NCBI GenBank assembly: GCA_030824275.1
Contig: JAVBXY010000004.1
Coordinates: forward strand, 1 to 60,219
Length of the DNA: 60,219 bases
Direction: 5' to 3'
Source: Rhodocyclaceae bacterium
Lineage (GTDB): Bacteria > Pseudomonadota > Gammaproteobacteria > Burkholderiales > Rhodocyclaceae
Positions within the stretch are counted from its first letter, which is position 1. Each line of letters starts with the position of its first letter. The notes under the pieces were generated by a model. The model did not search any database. It was not told the DNA's origin and saw only the letters and a program-made list of their open reading frames with translations. Positions 54,322-60,219 of this stretch are shown here, piece by piece. The position numbers and the translations under genes were made by a program.

Positions 54322-55428
54322 TCAGAACAGGATGACGCCGCGGGCGTTGCGGCCCTCGGCCAGGTCGGCGAAGGCCTGCGGCGCTTCGTCGATGGTGTAG
54401 GTCTTGGTGATGAGTTCGTCGAGCTTGAGCTTGCCGGCGCGGTAGAGGCCGATCAGGCGCGGGAAATCCTGGCGCGGGCGGGCGGAGCCGAAGTAGCTGC
54501 CGGTGAGGGTCTTCTCTTCGAAGGTCAGCGAGGCGGTGCGGATGGTCGTCGTGTCCTTGGGCGGGGCGACGCCGACCACCACGGCCGTGCCGCCCTTGCC
54601 GAGACAGCCGTAGGCCTGGGCCGCCACTTCGCCGAAGCCGACGCACTCGAATGCGTAGTCGGCCCCGCCCTCAGTGAGCTTGCGCAGGGTCTTGGCGATG
54701 TTCTCTTCGTTCTTGGCGTTCACCGTGTGGGTGGCGCCGAAGGTCCTGGCCATTTCCAGCTTGGCGTCCGAGGTGTCCACGGCGACGATGATGCGGGCGC
54801 CGGCGATGGCGCAGCCCTGGATGGCGTTGAGGCCGACGCCACCGCAGCCGAAGACCACGGTGGCCGAGCCGGCTTCCACCTTCGCCGTGTTCACCGCTGC
54901 GCCGACGCCGGTCATGACGCCGCAGCCGATCAGCGCGGCCTTGTCCAGCGGCACAGCGGCATCGATCTTGACCACGTTGTCGATGTGCAGCGTGGCGTAC
55001 TCGGCCATCACGCCGCAGCCGGAGAAGACGTTGAGCGGATTGCCGGCGGCATCCTTGAAGCGCGTGGTGCCATCGGGCAGGGTGTAGCCGGCCTTGGCCG
55101 CCTGATCGCACAGCTGCGGGCGGCCGGTTTGGCAGTAGCGGCATTTGCCGCACATGCTGACGAACGAGCTGACCACGTGGTCGCCGAGGGCGAAGCCGCT
55201 GACGCCTTCGCCGATGGCGACGATCTCGCCGGCGCCCTCGTGGCCGAGCACCACGGGGAAGGGAAAGGGGATGGTGCCGTTGGTGGCGGAGAGGTCGCTG
55301 TGGCAGACGCCGCAGGCGGCCAGCTTGATCATCACCTCGCCGTGGCGCGGCGGCTCGACCGTGACGGTTTCGACGACGACGGGTTTGCCGAGTTCACGGC
55401 AGATCACTGCGCGGGCTTGCTGAGTCAT
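54322..55428 (-). CDS. Zinc-dependent alcohol dehydrogenase (class-III-like)
   Basis: A 368-residue MDR alcohol dehydrogenase. Catalytic zinc ligands lie in GVCHSD and LGHEGAG, with a further Cys in ALIGCGVMTG. The structural zinc loop is CGKCRYCQTGRPQLC near 93-107, and the NAD fold is VFGCGGVGLNAIQG near 192. Oxidises alcohols to aldehydes, upstream of the ALDH at the end of the block. Co-directional with the SDR (19-base gap). Confidence 0.92.
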   Translation of the reverse strand: MTQQARAVICRELGKPVVVETVTVEPPRHGEVMIKLAACGVCHSDLSATNGTIPFPFPVVLGHEGAGEIVAIGEGVSGFALGDHVVSSFVSMCGKCRYCQTGRPQLCDQAAKAGYTLPDGTTRFKDAAGNPLNVFSGCGVMAEYATLHIDNVVKIDAAVPLDKAALIGCGVMTGVGAAVNTAKVEAGSATVVFGCGGVGLNAIQGCAIAGARIIVAVDTSDAKLEMARTFGATHTVNAKNEENIAKTLRKLTEGGADYAFECVGFGEVAAQAYGCLGKGGTAVVVGVAPPKDTTTIRTASLTFEEKTLTGSYFGSARPRQDFPRLIGLYRAGKLKLDELITKTYTIDEAPQAFADLAEGRNARGVILF

Positions 55429-55436
55429 GGAAGCTC

Positions 55437-56252
55437 CTATTCCTTGTACCAGACGAGTTGATGGGTAGTGGCGAACAAGGTGTCATCGGCCCCCCAGAGA
55501 TGGCCGTGATGGTCGAAATGGCCGTCGCTGAAGGCCTGGCCCTCGGCGACGGCGAGTAGAGGCGCGTCGCCGTGGCGGGCGAGCAGTTCTTCCCCGGCGT
55601 GGAAATAGATGCCCATGGAGACGGTGCCGATGGGCACCCATTCCTCGCGGCGCAGGAAGATGCGCGGCAGGAAACTGTCGCATAGCGCAGTGAGCGACGC
55701 GAAATCCAGCGGACGCGGCGGCACGTCGGCAACCCAGGCCTGTGAGACCGTGTCGCCGTTGTCGCGGAAGGGCTGGCCGCGCACAATGCGGAACTCGTAG
55801 CGTTGCAGGAATCCATCGGGCTTGCGCGGCGGCGACGGCGGGCAGTCGGCGGCGGGTGGTACCTCGGGACGCTTGGCCTCGACGTGGCTCCAGACCTCGC
55901 GGCGGAGGGCGCAGATGGCGATGGCCTGGGCAACAACGGATTCTGACTCGCCTTGCAGGATGCGGATGGACCAGTGCTGGTTGCTGCGGTTGGCGCGTAC
56001 CAGTTCGGTCTCGACGATGTACTCGCCCTGCGCGATGGGCGCCAGATAGTTGATGGTGAAGGACAACGGCGTGCCGACGTGTTCGGGGCGGTCGAGCATG
56101 GCCTGCATCATCACGGCGGCGGTGATGCCGCCGTAGGGACTGACCATGTTCCAATAGTCGGCGCTGGTGACATGGCGACGGCGCGTGGGGGTCAGTGTTT
56201 CGTGGCGGAGCGCCTGGTCGAAAGGGTGACTCGCAAAGGGATGCATGCTCAT
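55437..56252 (-). CDS. Double hot-dog acyl-CoA thioesterase (TesB-like)
   Basis: A 271-residue protein with two hot-dog halves: N-terminal YGGITAAVMMQAML and LSFTINYLAPIAQGEY, C-terminal SMGIYFHAGEELLA and GHFDHHGHLWGAD. It probably releases free acid from an acyl-CoA intermediate. Its ATG overlaps the ligase stop (ATGA). Residues HVTSADYW near 28-35 are encoded antisense to element copy 13. Confidence 0.82.
   Translation of the reverse strand: MSMHPFASHPFDQALRHETLTPTRRRHVTSADYWNMVSPYGGITAAVMMQAMLDRPEHVGTPLSFTINYLAPIAQGEYIVETELVRANRSNQHWSIRILQGESESVVAQAIAICALRREVWSHVEAKRPEVPPAADCPPSPPRKPDGFLQRYEFRIVRGQPFRDNGDTVSQAWVADVPPRPLDFASLTALCDSFLPRIFLRREEWVPIGTVSMGIYFHAGEELLARHGDAPLLAVAEGQAFSDGHFDHHGHLWGADDTLFATTHQLVWYKE
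56153..56178 (+). repeat. Dispersed 26-base element, copy 13 (inside thioesterase gene)
   Basis: AATAGTCGGCGCTG, GTGAC, ATGGCGA; opposite to the gene, whose strand reads RHVTSADYW here. The most diverged copy. Confidence 0.75.
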
Positions 56253-57736
56253 ATGCGCCGTGTCTTGCCGGCCCAGTAGGCGTCGCGGATCTTGCGCTTG
56301 ACCACCTTGCCGTTGTCGTCGCGAGGCAGGCTGTTCACGATCTCGATCCTGCGCGGCACCTTGTAGTCGGCGATGTGTTCGCGCAGTTGGCGGCGGACGG
56401 CGTCGGCGTCAAGATGGGCGCCCGGTAGCGGCACCACATGGGCCGCCAGGCCTTCGCCGTATTCTTCGTCGGGGATGCCGACCACGGCGCAGTCGGCGAC
56501 GCCGGGCAGTCCGATCAGGGCGTGTTCGATTTCCGCCGGATAGATATTCACGCCGCCGGAGATGACCATGTCCGAGGCTCGGTCGCAGACGAAAAGGAAG
56601 CCTTCATCGTCGAGATAGCCCATGTCGCCGACGCTGACCAGGCCGTCGCGTTCCACGGCGCGGCGGGCGGCCTCGTTGCCGTGATAGGTGAAATCCGAAT
56701 AGGCGGGTTGATGCACGTAGATCGAACCGATCTCGCCGGCGGGCAGTTCGCGGCCCTGAACATCGAGGATGCGGATTTTGGCCTGGCCCACAGCCTTGCC
56801 GGCGCTGCCTGACTTGCGGGCGGCGTCCTGGGGCGGCATCACGGTGATGTAGCCGGTCTCGCTGGAGGCATAGCTTTCATAGATCACGGGACCGAGCCAG
56901 GCAATCATGGCCTTCTTGATTTCGGGGGCACAGGGCGAGCCCGTCGAGGCGACAAACTTCAGCGATGACAGATCGTACTTGTTGCGAATTTCCTCTGGCA
57001 GATGCAGCAGACGCACATACATCACCGGCACCAGATAGGCCGTGGCGATGCGGTGTTTTTCGACCAGCGCCAGCGTGGTCTCGGCGTCGAATTTTTCTTC
57101 GAGCACCAGCAACTCGCCCTGAAGGAGGGACTGTTGGGCGAAGGAACTCGGGGCACTGTGATACAGCGGCGCAGAGAGCAGGCTGCGCACACCCGGATAG
57201 ATGCCCAAGGCTTCCTTGGTGACCTGTGCGGACAAGGCCTGCTGTTGCGCCGACAGTGGCAGCCTTCTGACGCCCTTGGGGCGGCCCGTGGTGCCCGAGG
57301 TGTAGGCCATGTGGCCGCGCGGCGTGCGCGGCGGGCCGGCGTAGGGCGCTTGTTGTTCCAGCCAGGGTTCGTAGGCCCGGTGGCCATCCGTGTCCGATTC
57401 TCTGCCGACGACGATGACCGCAACGCCGGGGGGAATGGCGCCGTCAATTTCGAGCAGCATCTCGGGCTGGATGAACAATGCCTTTGCCCCGGAATCGGCG
57501 AGGATGTAAGAGGCTTCGTCGCGCTTGAAGTGCCAGTTGATCTGGCAGTAGTAGGCGCCGGCGATGCGGCAGCCCTGGATGATGTCCACAAAGGCGGGCT
57601 GATTTTTCAGCATCACGGCGACGACGTCGCCATCTTGGACGCCGAGGTGAGCGAGGCCACCGGCGAGGCGCTGCGCGCGAGCATCGGTTTCCTTGCCGCT
57701 ACGTTCGCGGCCCTCGAAAATCAGTGCGGCCGTCAT
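56249..57736 (-). CDS. AMP-forming acyl-CoA ligase
   Basis: A 495-residue ANL ligase, a short form. YTSGTTGRPKG lies near 144 and ESYASSETGYITVMPP near 273. The hinge GDMGYLDDEGFLFVCDRASD precedes VISGGVNIYPAE, and the catalytic Lys is in DDNGKVVKRK near 478. Similar enzymes in steroid or terpenoid clusters activate bulky side-chain acids; that is a suggestion only. Coupled by ATGA overlap to the small acyl-CoA dehydrogenase upstream and to the thioesterase downstream. Confidence 0.88.
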   Translation of the reverse strand: MTAALIFEGRERSGKETDARAQRLAGGLAHLGVQDGDVVAVMLKNQPAFVDIIQGCRIAGAYYCQINWHFKRDEASYILADSGAKALFIQPEMLLEIDGAIPPGVAVIVVGRESDTDGHRAYEPWLEQQAPYAGPPRTPRGHMAYTSGTTGRPKGVRRLPLSAQQQALSAQVTKEALGIYPGVRSLLSAPLYHSAPSSFAQQSLLQGELLVLEEKFDAETTLALVEKHRIATAYLVPVMYVRLLHLPEEIRNKYDLSSLKFVASTGSPCAPEIKKAMIAWLGPVIYESYASSETGYITVMPPQDAARKSGSAGKAVGQAKIRILDVQGRELPAGEIGSIYVHQPAYSDFTYHGNEAARRAVERDGLVSVGDMGYLDDEGFLFVCDRASDMVISGGVNIYPAEIEHALIGLPGVADCAVVGIPDEEYGEGLAAHVVPLPGAHLDADAVRRQLREHIADYKVPRRIEIVNSLPRDDNGKVVKRKIRDAYWAGKTRRI

Positions 57737-58776
57737 GCGGCGCGACTCAACTTTGCGAAGCGTTGCAAGTGGCTGTCAGTGTCGCCGAAGCTCATCTCGA
57801 TGGCGGTGAGGCGCTTGAACCAGTGGCTGACGATCAACTCGTCAGTCATGCCCATGCCGCCGTGGAGTTGCACTGCGTTCTGGGCAATGAAACGGCATGC
57901 GTTGCCGATCACCACCTTGGCGGCGGAGAGCACGCGCTGGCGTTCCGCTACGTTGGTGTCGGTGCAGCGCATGGCCGCCAGCCAGCTCATGGAGCGGGCC
58001 TGTTCGAGGTGCAGCAGCATGTCGGCCATGCGATGTTGCAGGGCCTGGAAGCGGCCGATGGGCTGGCCGAACTGCTGGCGGGTTTTTAAATATTCGGTGG
58101 TGGCGGCGACGGTGGCGTCCATGATGCCGACGGCTTCGGCGCAGAGCGCGGCCAAGCCTATGCCATGCGCGATATCGAACGCCGTCGCCGTCTCACCAGC
58201 GCCGACTTTTTTGGCCGGTGTATTGTCGAACACCAGATCGGCGGCGTGCTGGCCGTCGAGTAGTGGATAGTCGTTGAACTGCGGGGTCGCGCTGTAGAGA
58301 GCATCGTCTTTGGCCACCAGCCAGAGATCGGCGGCGGCGCCGTGGGGCACAGCGCGCAGTGTGCCGCTCAGTTTTCCATTCGTCAGCGTCAGGCGTTTGC
58401 CGTCCAAGGAAATCACGATGGCGTCGCCAGCGGCGATCTTCGGCAGCCACTCGGCCTGAAAGTCGGCGCTGGCAGCACGGCGAATCAGCGCCGGGGCGAT
58501 CACTGCGCCGCTCAGGTAGGGCTCGACCAGCAGACCGGCGCCGAAAGCGTTCATCACCAGCCCGGTTTCCTGCGGGCCGTAGCCGAGGCCGCCGTGTTCC
58601 TCGTCGATGTTGAGCGCCAGCACGCCGAGATCGGCGAGTGCACTCCATACGTTGCGGCTCCAGCCGGCGGGTGTGGCACGGATGGCATTGCGGGTGTCGA
58701 AGCCGTAGTCCTTGGCGACGAAGCGGCGCACCGTGTCTTCGAGCGCCCGTTGTTCTTCGTTGAAATCGAAGTCCAT
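57733..58776 (-). CDS. Acyl-CoA dehydrogenase, short subunit type
   Basis: A 347-residue acyl-CoA dehydrogenase, shorter than the usual 380. The N-terminal helical domain starts MDFDFNEEQRALEDTVRRFV. The FAD/helical C-terminus has FGQPIGRFQALQHRMADM and VQLHGGMGMTDE. The C-terminal segment reads IEMSFGDTDSHLQR. Paired three bases downstream of a second ACAD gene, as in heteromeric dehydrogenases (ChsE/FadE pairs of steroid degraders). Contains two element copies, 11 and 12, in opposite orientations, both in variable segments. Confidence 0.87.
   Translation of the reverse strand: MDFDFNEEQRALEDTVRRFVAKDYGFDTRNAIRATPAGWSRNVWSALADLGVLALNIDEEHGGLGYGPQETGLVMNAFGAGLLVEPYLSGAVIAPALIRRAASADFQAEWLPKIAAGDAIVISLDGKRLTLTNGKLSGTLRAVPHGAAADLWLVAKDDALYSATPQFNDYPLLDGQHAADLVFDNTPAKKVGAGETATAFDIAHGIGLAALCAEAVGIMDATVAATTEYLKTRQQFGQPIGRFQALQHRMADMLLHLEQARSMSWLAAMRCTDTNVAERQRVLSAAKVVIGNACRFIAQNAVQLHGGMGMTDELIVSHWFKRLTAIEMSFGDTDSHLQRFAKLSRAA
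58185..58210 (-). repeat. Dispersed 26-base element, copy 11 (inside acyl-CoA dehydrogenase gene)
   Basis: AAAAGTCGGCGCTG, GTGAG, ACGGCGA on the coding strand, read as KVGAGETAT. Confidence 0.9.
58458..58483 (+). repeat. Dispersed 26-base element, copy 12 (inside acyl-CoA dehydrogenase gene)
   Basis: GAAAGTCGGCGCTG, GCAGC, ACGGCGA, antisense to the gene, whose strand reads RRAASADF. It is 247 bases from copy 11, in inverted orientation. Confidence 0.9.
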
Positions 58777-58779
58777 TTG

Positions 58780-59916
58780 TCAGAGTCCCAGGATCATCTG
58801 CGCGATGATGTTTTTCTGAATTTCGTTGGAGCCGCCGAAGATGCTTAGCTTGCGCTGGTTGCAATAGTTGGCGCCTAGGCGATTGGCTGTATCGGCGATC
58901 TGGAAGGAGGCCATGCCGCTGGCCTGCATCAGCAGTTCGGCAATGCTCTGCTGGATTTCCGTGCCCTTGATCTTGAGGATCGAGGCTTCCGGCCCTGGCC
59001 CTTTCTTGCTGCCCTCGGCCGACAGCACGCGCAGGTTGGTGATCTCCAGGGCCATCAGGTCGATTTCCACTTGCGCCACGCGGGCGGCGAAGAGCGGATC
59101 GTCGAGCTTGCCCGCCGCCCCGGCGACGCGCTTCAGGCGGGTCATCTCCCGCTTGGCAATGCCGATGCCGGCGATGTTGGTACGCTCGTGGCCGAGCAGG
59201 AACTTGGCGTAGGTCCAGCCCTTGTTCTCCTCGCCGACGAGATTTTCCACTGGCACCTTGACGTCCTCGAACCAGATCTCATTGACCTCGTGGGCGCCGT
59301 CCAGGGTGATGATCGGACGCACGGTGATGCCCGGCGTCTTCATGTCGATCAGCAGGAAGGAAATGCCTCGCTGGGGCTTGGCTTCCGGGTCGGTGCGCAC
59401 CAGGCAGAAAATCCAGTCGGCGTACTGGCCGAGGGTGTTCCAGGTCTTCTGACCGTTGACGATGTAGTGGCTTCCATCCCTGACTGCTCGTGTTTTCAGC
59501 GAGGCGAGATCGGAGCCCGAACCCGGCTCGGAATAACCCTGGCACCACCATTCCTCGGCGGCCATGATCCTGGGTAGGTAGCGTTGCTGCTGGGCCGGCG
59601 AGCCGAAGGCCATCAGCACGGGAGCGATCATCTTGAGGCCGAAGGAAATCAGGCGCGGCGCGCCCCAGGCGGCGCATTCCTCTTCGAAGATATAGAGCTG
59701 GCTCGGCGTCCAGCCGGGGCCGCCGAACTCCTTCGGCCAACCCACGCCGCCCCAGCCCTTTTCGTGCAGGGTGCGTTGCCAGAGCACGTGTTCATCCTTG
59801 CTCAGGTGCTGGCTGCTCATGACCTTCTGACGGATACCTTCCGGCAGCTTGGCGCGGACGAAGGCGCGGACTTCCTCGCGGAAGGCGTTTTCCTCGGCGG
59901 TGAAATTCAGGTCCAT
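58780..59916 (-). CDS. Acyl-CoA dehydrogenase, full-length type
   Basis: A 378-residue acyl-CoA dehydrogenase. EFGGPGWTPSQLYIFEEE, the FAD/substrate loop WCQGYSEPGSGSDLASLKT near 122-140 and NGQKTWNTLGQYAD are typical. The C-terminus reads FGGSNEIQKNIIAQMILG, with Gly where MCAD-type enzymes have the catalytic Glu. It dehydrogenates acyl-CoA and passes electrons to ETF. Together with the short ACAD gene downstream it may form a heterotetramer (inference). Confidence 0.9.
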   Translation of the reverse strand: MDLNFTAEENAFREEVRAFVRAKLPEGIRQKVMSSQHLSKDEHVLWQRTLHEKGWGGVGWPKEFGGPGWTPSQLYIFEEECAAWGAPRLISFGLKMIAPVLMAFGSPAQQQRYLPRIMAAEEWWCQGYSEPGSGSDLASLKTRAVRDGSHYIVNGQKTWNTLGQYADWIFCLVRTDPEAKPQRGISFLLIDMKTPGITVRPIITLDGAHEVNEIWFEDVKVPVENLVGEENKGWTYAKFLLGHERTNIAGIGIAKREMTRLKRVAGAAGKLDDPLFAARVAQVEIDLMALEITNLRVLSAEGSKKGPGPEASILKIKGTEIQQSIAELLMQASGMASFQIADTANRLGANYCNQRKLSIFGGSNEIQKNIIAQMILGL

Positions 59917-59925
59917 GGTGCTTCC

Positions 59926-60219
59926 TTAACTGAAGGCCTGGATGTCGGTCATCGCCCGACCCAGAATCAGCGCATGAACGTCGTGCGTCCCCTCGTAGGT
60001 ATTCACGACCTCCAGATTCACCACATGGCGGATCACGCCGTACTCGTCCGAGATGCCGTTGCCGCCATGCATGTCTCTGGCGACCCGAGCGATGTCCAGC
60101 GCCTTGCCGCAACTGTTGCGCTTCATGATCGAGGTGATCTCCGGGGCGGCCTTGCCTTCGTCCTTGAGCCGTCCCAGGCGCAGGCAGCCTTGCAGGCCCA
60201 GGGTGATCTCGGTCTGCAT
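59926..60219 (-). CDS. gcdH: Glutaryl-CoA dehydrogenase-like acyl-CoA dehydrogenase, 3' fragment
   Basis: The last 97 residues of an acyl-CoA dehydrogenase; the rest is beyond the window. [18 protein letters not shown] and the end [20 protein letters not shown] match glutaryl-CoA dehydrogenase, with the catalytic Glu in YEGTHD. This enzyme oxidises and decarboxylates glutaryl-CoA to crotonyl-CoA. Its stop is nine bases before the next ATG, so it is the upstream part of the same operon. Confidence 0.85.
   Translation of the reverse strand: MQTEITLGLQGCLRLGRLKDEGKAAPEITSIMKRNSCGKALDIARVARDMHGGNGISDEYGVIRHVVNLEVVNTYEGTHDVHALILGRAMTDIQAFS

Overview
The window is GC-rich and gene-dense. It looks like a betaproteobacterial chromosome, probably Rhodocyclales or Sterolibacterium-like. 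That placement is inferred from the dapA-bamC-MBL gene order, the HU and aspartokinase sequences, the UPF0149 and RoxA-type proteins, and the large number of acyl-CoA genes. The genus was not established. Most of the DNA is core or catabolic; only about 48.4-50.8 kb looks like an accessory island.

Layout. 0-0.1 kb: start of etfB. 0.2-0.7: a MaoC hydratase. 0.8-14.3 (minus strand): one long catabolic block. It begins with a Liv-type ABC importer (binding protein, two permeases, two ATPases) and continues with a FadB-type multifunctional protein, thiolase, SDR, PaaI-type thioesterase, MDR reductase, APH-like kinase and acyl-CoA ligase. It is headed by a good sigma70-type promoter and a 19-bp dyad. 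14.4-19.2: a diguanylate cyclase coupled to an aldehyde dehydrogenase and a GMC oxidoreductase. 19.3-23.4: two chemoreceptors; the second is preceded by a c-di-GMP-I (GEMM) riboswitch. 23.5-25.4: hybrid histidine kinase. 25.3-30.2: MoxR/DUF58/transglutaminase/MltB operon. 30.2-38.9: HDAC-like hydrolase, dapA-bamC-MBL, RoxA-like oxygenase, rlmD, YccA-type membrane protein, then tRNA-Ser(UGA). 39.0-42.1: acyl-CoA ligase, GST and crotonase operon. 42.2-48.3: queD, radical SAM protein, XRE regulator, lysC, flavodoxin, cupin, GIY-YIG/HU, HNH and UPF0149. 48.4-50.8: a toxin-antitoxin pair, two broken HigA-like antitoxin relics, an orphan gene and a HEPN-like gene. 50.9-60.2: a second acyl-CoA/alcohol/aldehyde block with two acyl-CoA dehydrogenases, ending in the 3' part of a glutaryl-CoA dehydrogenase-like gene.

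How the parts fit. The two catabolic blocks together give uptake, CoA activation, beta-oxidation and electron delivery through ETF for hydrophobic carboxylic acids or alcohols; the actual substrate cannot be read from the sequence. A local c-di-GMP theme (cyclase at 17.5 kb, c-di-GMP riboswitch at 23.2 kb controlling a PAS chemoreceptor) links second-messenger level to taxis.

The most unusual signal is a dispersed 26-base element found 13 times. It consists of AAAAGTCGGCGCTG, then five semi-variable bases RYRRN, then ACGGCGA. It occurs in both orientations, in intergenic DNA, directly at stop codons, and inside coding genes. It is non-palindromic and of fixed length, and I do not recognise it as a named repeat. 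Its behaviour resembles the DNA-uptake sequences of Neisseriaceae and Pasteurellaceae.
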